Below, piece by piece: positions 27,695-36,330 of a stretch of 61,645 nucleotides of DNA. Each line of letters opens with the position of its first letter. Position 1 is the first letter of the stretch. A program made the translations under genes and the position numbers. This stretch comes from Bin87 sp964347975 (GTDB lineage: Bacteria; Chloroflexota; Dehalococcoidia; Lucifugimonadales; UBA3495). The notes beneath the pieces are model-generated. The model worked only from the letters and a program-made list of their open reading frames with translations, was not told where the DNA came from and searched no databases. The DNA is taken from assembly GCA_964347975.1 (NCBI GenBank), contig CAYGAY010000020.1:1-61645 (forward strand), in the 5' to 3' direction.

Positions 27695-28924
27695 ATGGCA
27701 GGTAATCCACGCGACAAATATTGCATCGTCGGCGTCGGCGAAACCGAATACAGCCGCGCCTCGGGCCGGACCACCCGCGCCCTGGGCGCCGAGGCGGTTC
27801 GCAACGCCATGAACGACGCCGGCCTGACACCGGACCAGGTGGATGGAATGCTCAGCTATCATGGCGGCGACTCAACGCCGTCCACGTCCATCCAGTATGA
27901 CCTGGGCATCCGGCCCAATTTTTATATGGACTGCTCCGGCGGCGGTTCGTCAACCGAGGCGCTGGTGGGCTTGGCGATTGGGGCCATCGAAGCCGGGATG
28001 TGCGATGTAGTTGCCATCTACCGCTCCATGAACGGCTACTCCAGCGTGCGCATCGGCGGGACCGGAGCGCGAGCGTCGGCCCCCATTGGCGGGCTGGACT
28101 TGATGAAACGGCCCTATGGCCTCATCAGCGCCGTTCAGCAGTTCGCCTACACCTTCACCCGGCACATGGCCGAGTACGGCGTAAAGAGCGAGGATCTGGC
28201 GGCCATCAAGGTGGCGCATTCCAACCACGCCTCCAACAATCCCAAGGCGCTGATGAAGCACCGGGTGACCGTGGACGACGTGATGAATTCCCGTTGGATC
28301 ATCCGGCCGGTGGCCCACCTGTTGGACTGCTGCCTGGAAACCGACAACGCCACGTGTGTCATTGTGACCTCGGCGGAGCGGGCCAGGGATCTTAAGCACA
28401 AGCCCATCTACATAAAGGGAGTGCAGGGTCGTGGCACCAAACCGGGCGGTGACTTCCACTACCAGCACGGCCCCATCACCCGCGTTGCCGGTCATTACAT
28501 CGCCCCTCGCGTCTTCGACCTGGCCGGCGTGAAGCACGAGGACGTTGACCTCACCGGCTGCTACGACGCCTTCACTTACACCGTGATGCTCCAATTTGAG
28601 GATTACGGATGGTGCGAGAAAGGCGAGGGCAAAGACTACGTGACCTCCGGCATCATCAACCTGGGCGGCAGACGGCCCAACAACCTCAGCGGCGGGCATC
28701 TGTGCGAAGGCTACACTCACGGGATGAACATGGTCATAGAGAACGTGCGCCAACTGCGCGGCACGGTTGACGACTACTGCCCCGGAGCCACCGAGGGCGA
28801 TCACACCTACGACTACAGCGAGGGTGGCTGCCGTCAGGTGAAGGATGCGAAGATCAGCATGAACATGGGCTGGGGCACGCCGGCGGTGGGCAGTTCCCTC
28901 ATTATGGGCAACGTGCTGAGCTAA
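27695..28924 (+). CDS. Thiolase-like (SCP-x type) acetyl-CoA acetyltransferase family protein
   Basis: The protein has 409 residues from the ATG at 27695, chosen for the strong purine-rich GGGGGGAAA just before it. It shows VGVGETEYSRASGRTT, the conserved ALGAEAVRNAMNDAGL, and LGIRPNFYMDCSGGGSSTEA where thiolases carry the active Cys region (here Cys in DCSGGGSS). C-terminal GGHLCEGYTHGMN replaces the usual GG...GHP. Such proteins pair with DUF35 OB-fold partners in acyl-CoA or sterol side-chain breakdown, which fits the next gene. Whether it cleaves or binds acyl-CoA is not settled. Confidence 0.85.
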   Translation: MAGNPRDKYCIVGVGETEYSRASGRTTRALGAEAVRNAMNDAGLTPDQVDGMLSYHGGDSTPSTSIQYDLGIRPNFYMDCSGGGSSTEALVGLAIGAIEAGMCDVVAIYRSMNGYSSVRIGGTGARASAPIGGLDLMKRPYGLISAVQQFAYTFTRHMAEYGVKSEDLAAIKVAHSNHASNNPKALMKHRVTVDDVMNSRWIIRPVAHLLDCCLETDNATCVIVTSAERARDLKHKPIYIKGVQGRGTKPGGDFHYQHGPITRVAGHYIAPRVFDLAGVKHEDVDLTGCYDAFTYTVMLQFEDYGWCEKGEGKDYVTSGIINLGGRRPNNLSGGHLCEGYTHGMNMVIENVRQLRGTVDDYCPGATEGDHTYDYSEGGCRQVKDAKISMNMGWGTPAVGSSLIMGNVLS

Positions 28925-28940
28925 ACCCTCCGATTTACTT

Positions 28941-28967
28941 GTCATTCCCGCTGGCGCGGGAATCCAG
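28941..28967. repeat. Dispersed hairpin repeat between the thiolase-like and OB-fold genes
   Basis: The sequence GTCATTCCCGC, loop, GCGGGAATCCAG forms an 8-10 bp stem. Two related copies occur at 61431-61458 and 61505-61531. It lies inside an apparent operon, so it may affect mRNA processing. Confidence 0.65.
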
Positions 28968-28982
28968 TCGTGGAGAACAACA

Positions 28983-29495
28983 ATGCCAAACTACACCTAC
29001 CGGGGCATCACGCTGAGCATCCCCGAGAACGATTCCGAATACAAGGGCTATTTTGAGGCGGCCGCCGAAGGCCGGCTGGTGGTCAAAAAGTGCGCGGACT
29101 GCGGCCTGCTGCGCGGTGAACCGGGGCCCGGCTGTCCCTGGTGCACATCTCTAAACTGGGAGTGGCAGCAGGTTTCCGGCAAGGGCGCCATCTACTCCTA
29201 CCAGGTGGTCGCGCACACTGTGATCCCCAGCTTCCGCGACCTGGCCCCCTTTGCCATCGTGCTGGTGGAGCTGGACGAGCAGCGGGGCCAACCCACCGAG
29301 TTCGACGGTCTGCGCATCACCGGCAACCTGGTGGACGCCGACTTCAACATGGAAAAAGAGGAGAACGTAGGCATCGGGAAGCGGGTGGAAGCGGTTTTCC
29401 AGCCCGTGGAAGAGGGGTTCATGCTACCCCAGTGGCGGCTGATCGATGAGCCGGAGCAGGGCTTTACCTGGTCACACGAAGTGCCGGGGGCGTAA
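28983..29495 (+). CDS. Zn-ribbon OB-fold protein (DUF35 family)
   Basis: The protein has 170 residues. A Zn ribbon is visible as KKCADCGLLRGEPG then CPWC (two CxxC pairs), followed by an OB-fold (GKGAIYSYQVVAHTVIPSF, APFAIVLVELDE, RITGNLVDADF, GKRVEAVFQP). DUF35 proteins act as partners of thiolase-like enzymes, and the gene follows the thiolase-like gene, so a two-subunit enzyme is likely. The next gene begins at the base after its stop. Confidence 0.9.
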   Translation: MPNYTYRGITLSIPENDSEYKGYFEAAAEGRLVVKKCADCGLLRGEPGPGCPWCTSLNWEWQQVSGKGAIYSYQVVAHTVIPSFRDLAPFAIVLVELDEQRGQPTEFDGLRITGNLVDADFNMEKEENVGIGKRVEAVFQPVEEGFMLPQWRLIDEPEQGFTWSHEVPGA

Positions 29496-30620
29496 ATGAG
29501 CTTGCAACCAGCAAATATCGGGGACCCTCCGGCGGTCTATGACGCGGCGCTGACGGACGTTGCGGGGATTCTGGACGAAGCCCGCCGGGCAGCGGCGCGC
29601 TCGGTGAACTCCATTATGACGGCGGCCTACTGGCTGGTGGGCCGACGCATCGTAGAATACGAACAGGGTGGCGAAGCCCGTGCTGCATTCGGTACAGAAT
29701 TGGTACTGAGGCTGTCAACTGACCTGACGGCACGCTATGGGCGTGGATTCTCGGTCAGCAACCTCCGCCAGATGCGGGCATTCTACCTGGCTTGGCCAAT
29801 TCACCAGACAGCGTCTGGTGAAAGTGTGTCGCCGGACACGCCGATTCCGCAGACAGCGTCGGCAGAAAGAGTATTGCCGGAAATAACACTTTCGGCAATA
29901 TCCCCACACTTTCCACTGCCTTGGTCGGCATATGTGCGGCTACTTTCTGTGCCAAACGAATTGGCAAGAGAGTTCTACGAGGCCGAAGCATTGGCCGGCG
30001 GCTGGACGGTGCGCCAGCTCAACCGACAGATTGAAAGCCAGTTTTACGAAAGAACCGCCCTTTCCCGGAATAAAACCGCTATGCTGGCAAGGGGTCGTCA
30101 GCAGGAACCCGGCGATTTGGTTGCTCCGGAAGAAGAATTCAAAGACCCCTATGTACTGGAGTTTCTGGGACTAAAGGACGAATACTCTGAAAGCGACCTT
30201 GAGGAAGCGCTAATTCAACATCTGGAAACTTTCTTGATGGAATTGGGCAGCGACTTCTGCTTTGTCGGTCGGCAAAGGCGTTTGCGCGTTGGCGACGAAT
30301 GGTATCGGGTTGACCTGTTGTTTTACAACCGCCGGCTGCGCTGTCTGGTGGTCATTGACCTGAAGCTGGGCCGCTTTACTCACGCCGACGCCGGGCAGAT
30401 GAACCTGTATCTCAACTACGCTCGGGAGCATTGGGCAATCGAGGGCGAAAACCCGCCGGTGGGTTTGATACTTTGCGCCCACCGGGATGAGGCCGTGGCC
30501 CGCTATGCGCTGGCCGGCCTGGACAATACGATACTGCCGGCCGAATATCGCACTGCCCTGCCCGCCGAGGAAACCCTGATTGCCGAAATCAACCGGGCGC
30601 GGGAAATGTTGCGCCGCTAA
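29496..30620 (+). CDS. YhcG-type PDDEXK nuclease (DUF1016)
   Basis: The protein has 374 residues. The N-terminal DUF1016 helical domain shows NSIMTAAYWLVGRRIVEYEQ, YGRGFSVSNLRQMRAFYLA and LPWSAYVRLLSV. The C-terminal nuclease has DLLFYNRRLRCLVVIDLKLG, giving the D...(D)xK catalytic core, and a GQMNLYLNYAREH helix. Relatives are thought to act on DNA and are often near restriction or other mobile genes. A string of repeated PQTAS/GESV residues lies around 100-125, an unusual insert. Its stop overlaps the convergent SnoaL-like gene by three bases. Confidence 0.85.
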   Translation: MSLQPANIGDPPAVYDAALTDVAGILDEARRAAARSVNSIMTAAYWLVGRRIVEYEQGGEARAAFGTELVLRLSTDLTARYGRGFSVSNLRQMRAFYLAWPIHQTASGESVSPDTPIPQTASAERVLPEITLSAISPHFPLPWSAYVRLLSVPNELAREFYEAEALAGGWTVRQLNRQIESQFYERTALSRNKTAMLARGRQQEPGDLVAPEEEFKDPYVLEFLGLKDEYSESDLEEALIQHLETFLMELGSDFCFVGRQRRLRVGDEWYRVDLLFYNRRLRCLVVIDLKLGRFTHADAGQMNLYLNYAREHWAIEGENPPVGLILCAHRDEAVARYALAGLDNTILPAEYRTALPAEETLIAEINRAREMLRR

Positions 30621-31033
30621 CCCGCCGTGCGCCACATCTCGTAGCCGATCTCCTTGCTGATCCGCCCGTCGCGCATCTCAAAGATGTGCACCAGCCGCAT
30701 CTCGACCTGCGTCCCTGGGTTCAGGGGCAGGTAGCCGGTCCCGGTCAGGCGGAAGCGGACTACGCTGTCGTCCACCACGCGGTCTTCGGTAGCGAAGCGT
30801 TGCAGCGTCTCGAACTCTACATCTTCCATTTTGGCGAACATCTGCGTGTAGTTGTTGGCGACGGCGCGCTTGCCCTCAAAGCGCAACCCTCGCGCCGGCG
30901 CTTCCCACACCACGTCGTCGGTGTAGAGGTCCAGGGCTGCCTCCACTTCATTGGTGGCCTCGGAATGGAAGTGGGCTTCAACCGCGGCCAGGTTGGCGGC
31001 GATAATCTCAGGGTTCAGGTTATCGGAGGACAT
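30617..31033 (-). CDS. SnoaL-like / NTF2-fold protein
   Basis: The protein has 138 residues from an ATG at 31033 with GAGGAG eight bases before it. It is a single cone-shaped NTF2-like domain: helix LAAVEAHFHSEATNEVEAAL, DLYTDDVVWEAPARG, KRAVANNYTQMF, and strands VRLVHIFEMRDGRIS and EIGYEMW. Such domains act as small isomerases, hydrolases or ligand carriers. No catalytic residues can be assigned. It is divergent from the acetamidase promoter region. Confidence 0.82.
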   Translation of the reverse strand: MSSDNLNPEIIAANLAAVEAHFHSEATNEVEAALDLYTDDVVWEAPARGLRFEGKRAVANNYTQMFAKMEDVEFETLQRFATEDRVVDDSVVRFRLTGTGYLPLNPGTQVEMRLVHIFEMRDGRISKEIGYEMWRTAG

Positions 31034-31059
31034 GGCGGTTACTCCTCTCGCTTTGTTTC

Positions 31060-31088
31060 TTGACTCCCTCCCGGGCTGCCGATAGCAT
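31060..31088 (+). promoter_or_regulatory. Sigma-70-type promoter for the acetamidase gene
   Basis: TTGACT at 31060-31065, a 17-base spacer and TAGCAT at 31083-31088, the same -10 variant used before moeA. The mRNA would have a leader of about 45 bases carrying AAGGAGGG close to the ATG at 31139. Confidence 0.55.
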
Positions 31089-31138
31089 CCGGGCACGGTG
31101 ACTACGGATACACGGGGTTGCCAAGGAGGGAATGACTT

Positions 31139-32248
31139 ATGCAGAACATCACCATTGACCGCAGCAAGCCCCTGCGCGAGGAGTCTAACACGGGACACAA
31201 CCGCTGGCATCCCGACATTCCACCCGTGGTGGAGGTGGAAGAGGGAGAGGAGGTGGCGCTGGAGACCCGTGACGCTTTCGACGGGCAGATGCGCCCCGGC
31301 GTTACCGAAACCGATTTCGGCGGAATGGACGCCGGCGTCATCCATCCCCTCACCGGCCCGGTGGCGGTCAAGGGAGCCGAGCCGGGAGATTTACTCGAAG
31401 TAGAGTTTGTGGACATTCAACCACAGCCTTACGCGTTCAGCGTTATCTTCCCCGGGTTTGGCTTTTTGCGCGACGTTTTCACCGACCCATTCATGGTGCA
31501 CTGGTCAATCTCTGATGGTTACGCCACGTCGGAACAAATTCCGGGCGTCCGGGTGCCCGGCGCGTCGTTCATGGGCGTTTCCGGCGTCGCGCCTTCCCAT
31601 GCTCAGTTGGAGGAATGGACCCGTCGCGAGGCTGCGCTTGCCGAGCGCGGTGGTGTTGCTTTACCGCCGGACGCTGCCGGAGCAGTTCCGACATCGGGCG
31701 TCGGCGCCACCCACGGCATTCGCACGTTGCCGCCCCGGGAGAACGGCGGCAACTTCGACGTCAAGCAGATGTCCACCGGATCAAAGCTGATGCTGCCGGT
31801 GGCGGTGGATGGCGCGTTGTTCTCCACAGGGGACGGCCACTTCGCCCAGGGCGATGGGGAAGTCTGTGTGACGGCTGTGGAAATGGGAGCCACCTGCACC
31901 GTCCGGTTCCGCCTGCTGAAAGGAGAAGCCCAGCGCCATAACATCCGCTGGCCCCGTTTCAGTCGGGAGGACTACTACATCGCCCCCGAGTGGGCTGCCC
32001 CGCGCCGGTTCATCGCTACCATGGGAATGCCCGTTACCGACGACGGGGTCAACGACGGCGAGAACCTGACCCTGGCCTGCCGCAACGCCATCCTGAATAT
32101 GATTGATCTGTTGCAGGAAAGGGGCTTTACCCGAAACCAGGCTTACGTCATCTGCAGCGTTGCGGTGGACCTGAAGGTAAGCAACGTGGTGGACGTGCCC
32201 AACTACACGGTTTCGGCGTTCTTGCCGGAGGACCTGTTTGTGGGGTAG
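31139..32248 (+). CDS. Acetamidase/formamidase family amidohydrolase
   Basis: The protein has 369 residues, similar to the family FmdA/AmdA. Visible are the opening NTGHNRWHPDIPPV, GMDAGVIHPLTGPVAVKGAEPGD and the catalytic-region GDGHFAQGDGEVC with its Glu/His pattern, then NYTVSAFLPEDLF near the end. It would hydrolyse short aliphatic amides to acid and ammonia in the cytosol. A strong AAGGAGGG lies before the ATG. The following 90 bases have no clear gene before the decayed toxin. Confidence 0.9.
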   Translation: MQNITIDRSKPLREESNTGHNRWHPDIPPVVEVEEGEEVALETRDAFDGQMRPGVTETDFGGMDAGVIHPLTGPVAVKGAEPGDLLEVEFVDIQPQPYAFSVIFPGFGFLRDVFTDPFMVHWSISDGYATSEQIPGVRVPGASFMGVSGVAPSHAQLEEWTRREAALAERGGVALPPDAAGAVPTSGVGATHGIRTLPPRENGGNFDVKQMSTGSKLMLPVAVDGALFSTGDGHFAQGDGEVCVTAVEMGATCTVRFRLLKGEAQRHNIRWPRFSREDYYIAPEWAAPRRFIATMGMPVTDDGVNDGENLTLACRNAILNMIDLLQERGFTRNQAYVICSVAVDLKVSNVVDVPNYTVSAFLPEDLFVG

Positions 32249-32334
32249 TGCGGCCGAGCGGCGGTGTCAACGCGAATACAGGGTTTGTACGTTTGGGCAA
32301 ACAACTGGGGCGTTTGAGTGGTGGGCTGGCTGGG

Positions 32335-32723
32335 TCAGGACACCCAATCGTCACGACTCAGCCACATTTCGATGCGGTCGCGATACAGCCTTGCTATGAA
32401 TGGCGCAGGGTTCTGGCTCAAGAAATTAATAATCTGTTCGCGCAGGTTCAAGAATATCTGCGCCATTTCCGCGCGGGTTCCGTTGGCCCTGATGATAACC
32501 ACACGACCGCCGTGTTGCACTACCGCGTCGTGCTCTTCTCGTGGGTGATTATCACCCAACTTCTTCGGGCGACGGATGGTGTCCAATCAATATCCCGGGT
32601 GCCTGGAGCATAATGGTCAGGCAATATCTCGGATGATGCTCCGGCTTCACGCAGGGTTGTGGGGAAAACAATTGTACCCAAGTCTTCGTCGACAAAGAAA
32701 GTGAAATCAACCGGGCAATTCAT
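32335..32723 (-). pseudogene. PIN-like toxin (VapC45-type), frameshifted
   Basis: The first 57 or so residues (MNCPVDFTFFVDEDLGTIVF, LPDHYAPGTRD, RRSWVIITHE) match the start of PIN-like nuclease toxins, with acidic Asp-Glu-Asp at the catalytic strand. The tail (EHDAVVQHGGRVVIIRANG, AEMAQIFLNL, PFIARLYRD) continues in another frame near 32545. About nine residues between them that the family carries are missing, so it is broken by more than a simple base slip. It overlaps the antitoxin end by 17 bases, as this module usually does. Confidence 0.65.
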
Positions 32724-33283
32724 ACCGCACGGCCTCTTCGATTTGGCCCGGTCGTACTCGGTAATCTTCGGCCAGTTCCTCGATAGATTCCCCCGCTGTG
32801 ACGAACTTTGCGATTACACCCGTGCGGACACCTGTACCGGCGATGACCGGCCGGCCGGACTTTACGGCTGGATCAATCACCACCAGCTTGGGGCTTCCCG
32901 ACCGAGGCCACGGGTGAAAGGATAGAACCGTATCGGAGCGCCATCGTCGTTGTACTCGATGCGCTTGAGGCAGAAGTCCGCCCGTGACAAATCGCGTCCT
33001 TCCGGCGCATCGCCGTCGCGGTGCACGGACAGGACGCTTTTGAGCAATTCTTTCGTCGGCGCTACGCGGCTCCGGCGCAACGATGTGAGAATAAAGACCT
33101 CTACAAGTTGGTAAAGGACAGAGCCGTGGGGTCTGTCCCCGCGGGTTTCACCAATTGCCGGCCCTCATCTTTGCGGTCAGATCCAGGCGTAGAGATCCAG
33201 CTGCGCACCGTGGATACCGGAAGGCCCAAGTACCGGGCGCACTCTGGCACGGAATACAAGGGCGTGAACAGCAGATCGGCCAC
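32707..33283 (-). pseudogene. HTH-DUF433 antitoxin, frameshifted twice
   Basis: Three frames join into one antitoxin. The N-terminal HTH starts from GTG at 33283 (YSVPECARYLGLPVSTVRSW, ending ALSFTNL). Next comes VEVFILTSLRRSRVAPTKE through FCLKRIEYNDDGAPIRFYPF, then the DUF433 part DPAVKSGRPVIAGTGVRTGV and GESIEELAEDY. Two one-base deletions, near 33100 and near 32893, explain the shifts. The start overlaps the upstream CoA-transferase stop by one base. If the indels are real, the toxin-antitoxin pair is dead. Confidence 0.7.
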
Positions 33284-34599
33284 TAAATTACCCCGCCCTC
33301 CGCCAGCAGCAGCATCTGGGAGTTGGTCAGGCCGAGTTCACCCTGCAAAATCTCCGAGTTGTGTTCGCCGATCAGCGGGGCGCGGCGGCTGATGCGCCAG
33401 GGGGAGCCGTTCAACAACATGGCCGGGCCGGGGTAGGTGAAAGTGCGGCCCAGTTCCGGGTGTTCGACTTCCTTGAAGAATTCCCGGTCGGTCAGGTGGT
33501 CGTCGCCCACGATTTCGTCCATGCTGCGGATGGCGCCCCAGGGGAAGTCACGCTGCTGGCCGCCATGGAAGGAGTCCATGAGGGTGGAGTTCATGAAGAA
33601 GTTCTTCATCACCTGGACGATGTGGTCGTTTTCCGCCGCGATGACCTCCGGGTCCTGGTACCGCTCATCGGTCAGATCCTCGGCCATGCCGGTCTGGTCG
33701 AACCATTCGGCCAGCAGTTTGAGACGGGCGGGCGTGAGGTTGGTGCCGGAGCGGGTGGTGTTGAGCCAGCCGCCGTCGCCAGTAGGGAATTGGATGGCCG
33801 GCGACATATCGGGGGCGGCGTGACGCCCGGTGTGACGCTGCACCACCTCGCCGGTGGACAGGTAGATGGCAATGGCGCCCTCGGTGGTCAGGGCGCAGGC
33901 TTCGTGGATGGAGGCGTCAATGTATTGCCCCTCGCCGGTGAGGAAGCGATAGTACAGGGCGGCCATCAGGCCGATGTAAGCGTAGTGGGCCCCGATGTGC
34001 CAGGAATTGCCGCCGCCGGGCGCGATGGGAGGTGGGTCGGGTACGTCGATCTCGTCATAGCCCGACGACGCCATCTGCCCGCCGCCGGCCATCTGGGTGA
34101 TGTCGCTGCTGGCGTAGTCCCGCCACGGGCCGGTCTGACCGTATGGCGTCAACGAGCACATGATCAGCCCCGGGTTGTCGGATGACAGCGCGGGATAACC
34201 CAACCCCAACGATTCCAGGTATCCGGGCTTGCGGCTCTCCAGCACTATGTCGGCGGTTGCCGCCAACTTCTTGAATATGTCCTGCCCTTGCCGGGTCTCC
34301 AGGTTGAGGGTGATGCCCCGTTTGGAGGTGTTGTAGTGCCAGAAGGACAGGCTGCGCTCCCGATGGGGAATGTCGTCCAGGTATGGACCGAAACTCCGGC
34401 AAGCTTCGCCCCCGGGCGGCTCAATCTTGATGAGATCGGCGCCGTTGTCGGCCATCAGTTTGCCGCAAAACTGGCCCTTCTCATCGCACACTTCCAGTAT
34501 CCGCAAGCCGTTGAGAGCGCCGGGCAAGCCGAGGTCTGCGGGACGCGCTCCGCCGATGTCAATGCCGTCTTGCTCGTTGCCGTTACTGGCCGAAGTCAT
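33283..34599 (-). CDS. CaiB/BaiF family CoA-transferase (second copy)
   Basis: The protein has 438 residues. It shows GALNGLRILEVCDEKGQF, ADNGADLIKIEPPGGEACR, FWHYNTSKRGITLNLET and a C-terminal LIGEHNSEIL. Members transfer CoA between acids. It overlaps the third copy upstream by four bases (ATGA) and ends one base into the antitoxin start, so all four genes could be one transcript. The catalytic Asp is expected in the central part, which is intact. Substrate unknown. Confidence 0.88.
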   Translation of the reverse strand: MTSASNGNEQDGIDIGGARPADLGLPGALNGLRILEVCDEKGQFCGKLMADNGADLIKIEPPGGEACRSFGPYLDDIPHRERSLSFWHYNTSKRGITLNLETRQGQDIFKKLAATADIVLESRKPGYLESLGLGYPALSSDNPGLIMCSLTPYGQTGPWRDYASSDITQMAGGGQMASSGYDEIDVPDPPPIAPGGGNSWHIGAHYAYIGLMAALYYRFLTGEGQYIDASIHEACALTTEGAIAIYLSTGEVVQRHTGRHAAPDMSPAIQFPTGDGGWLNTTRSGTNLTPARLKLLAEWFDQTGMAEDLTDERYQDPEVIAAENDHIVQVMKNFFMNSTLMDSFHGGQQRDFPWGAIRSMDEIVGDDHLTDREFFKEVEHPELGRTFTYPGPAMLLNGSPWRISRRAPLIGEHNSEILQGELGLTNSQMLLLAEGGVI

Positions 34600-35921
34600 C
34601 GCAGGGCCTCCTCGATGTAGGGATAGCGGTCCATGGTGGTGGGCCAGAGGACGCCGTTCTCGTAGCCGTCCAGCAGGTCGTCGTGGGTCACGCCCAGCAG
34701 GTCTTCCAGCACTTCCCGGTTATGTTGGCCGATCATCGGCGGCGGGTTGGCGATACGCGCCGGCGACTTGGACATCTTGAAAGGAGCGTTCTGGAACTTC
34801 CAGGGGCCGAGCATGGGATGATCCATGGGCACGTACATATCCCGGTGTCGCAGCTGCGGGTCGTTGTCCACCCGGTCCTGGCTGCTCTGTACCGCCATGG
34901 CGCGGATGCCGGCGGCCTGGCACTTTTCGGTGAGCTCGTATTTGCCCATCGTCCTGGTCCACTTTTCGATGTGCTCGTCCATCTCTTCCTGATGTTCCAG
35001 CCGACCGTCGATGGTGTCAAAGCGACCGTCGGCCCAGGCCGGACCGCCCATCAAATCAACCAGCTTGCACCACTCCCCATCGGTGAGACAGGCGATAACG
35101 GCCCAATCGTTGTATCCGCCAGGGGCAGTGCGATATGCGTTGTGCGGCGCGGCGATGGGGCCGCGATAGTTGTTGACCACCTCTGCGCCGGGCCACACCG
35201 TGCGGTTGCCCGGCGGGAATCCCTCGCGCCGGGCCTTGCGTCCGTTCACGGTTTTATCCAGCAGGGCCGGGCCGGTCAGGGTAATACCGGTAATCATCTG
35301 GGAGAGGTCAACGTGCTGACCCTTGCCGGTGGCGGAGCGATGGCGCAGCGCGGTCAGCGCCGAAATCGCGCCGTACATTCCGCCGGTGTCGTCCAGATAC
35401 GACCAGCCCCAGCCGGCCGGTGGTGCGCCGGGCAGACCGGACAAGTGGGTCAATCCGCTGAGCGCCTGCGCCGCCGGCCCCATGGTGCCGTACCAGTGGT
35501 AGCGTCCAGTGTGGCCGAAGCCGGCCATGGAAACGTAGATGATGTCGGGCCGGATTTTCTTCAATTGATCGTAACCCAGCCCCCAACGCTGCATGATGCG
35601 ACTGCTGAAGTTTTCAATCACGACGTCCGAAACGGAGATCAGGCGCTTGACCAACTCGAGACCTTCTTCGGTGCGAGTGTTGACACTGATGCCCCGCTTG
35701 TTGGCGTTGGTGTCAGCGAACTGACCGGTGGAGTTGGGCCCGGGTTCCACACCCGGAGGCACGGTGAAACGGTTCTGGCGCAACGTGTCGAGGTTCAGCG
35801 GCCATTCAACCTTGATGACCTCGGCGCCCAGAGTGCCGAGCCAGCGGGCCGCCCACGGCCCGGCCCGCACCCAGGTGAAATCAACGACGCGGATACCTTG
35901 CAACGGTGTTGGCAGGGGCAT
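34596..35921 (-). CDS. CaiB/BaiF family CoA-transferase (third copy)
   Basis: The protein has 441 residues from the ATG at 35921, chosen because GGGAGG lies eight bases before it; a longer frame exists but lacks support. It has PLQGIRVVDFTWVRAGPWA, LGTLGAEVIKVEWP, DTNANKRGISVNTRTEEG and MIGQHNREVLEDLLG. The pair with the downstream copy may form a heteromeric CoA-transferase like some benzylsuccinate or crotonobetaine enzymes, but the two also could be separate homodimers. Confidence 0.88.
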   Translation of the reverse strand: MPLPTPLQGIRVVDFTWVRAGPWAARWLGTLGAEVIKVEWPLNLDTLRQNRFTVPPGVEPGPNSTGQFADTNANKRGISVNTRTEEGLELVKRLISVSDVVIENFSSRIMQRWGLGYDQLKKIRPDIIYVSMAGFGHTGRYHWYGTMGPAAQALSGLTHLSGLPGAPPAGWGWSYLDDTGGMYGAISALTALRHRSATGKGQHVDLSQMITGITLTGPALLDKTVNGRKARREGFPPGNRTVWPGAEVVNNYRGPIAAPHNAYRTAPGGYNDWAVIACLTDGEWCKLVDLMGGPAWADGRFDTIDGRLEHQEEMDEHIEKWTRTMGKYELTEKCQAAGIRAMAVQSSQDRVDNDPQLRHRDMYVPMDHPMLGPWKFQNAPFKMSKSPARIANPPPMIGQHNREVLEDLLGVTHDDLLDGYENGVLWPTTMDRYPYIEEALR

Positions 35922-35997
35922 AAGTGGGCCTCCCGTAAGCAGATAGCGTAGGGCCAAGTGGCCGCCAGTTTAGGGCAAGACGGGACGATGGGCAACC

Positions 35998-36330
35998 TTA
36001 CCCCAACGCAATCAGCCCCCGCCGCTCATCCGCATAGAAAGTCAGCAACTCATCGTAGTGCGCGCAGAGCAACGCTGAGACTTCCGATGTCGGGCAATTG
36101 CCGCTGCGAATCCAAATCACCTTCGGCGGATGCCCACGAGCTCGGCTGAGCTCTCGGTAGTCGGCATCCTTGGTGGCAACTACCAGACCGTGCGCGCCGG
36201 CCCAAGCCCAAATCGCAGTGTCGGCGGCTTCGTCCAGCGCCAAGTCATTGACATGAAGCGATTCCGGGTAAAGGTCTGACAGCGTCGTTTTGAGTTTGTG
36301 CGACAAATTGCGGTCAAATAGCAGTCTCAT
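35998..36330 (-). CDS. DUF5615 PIN-like toxin
   Basis: The protein has 110 residues. It matches the DUF5615 family: MRLLFDRNLSHKL with the first catalytic Asp, HVNDLALDEAADTAIWAWA, VVATKDADYRELS with the second acidic pair, and KVIWIRSGNCPTSEV. Predicted to be a toxin RNase of a type II toxin-antitoxin pair. It starts at an ATG overlapping the stop of the upstream gene by four bases, so the antitoxin comes first and the two are coupled. Confidence 0.85.
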   Translation of the reverse strand: MRLLFDRNLSHKLKTTLSDLYPESLHVNDLALDEAADTAIWAWAGAHGLVVATKDADYRELSRARGHPPKVIWIRSGNCPTSEVSALLCAHYDELLTFYADERRGLIALG

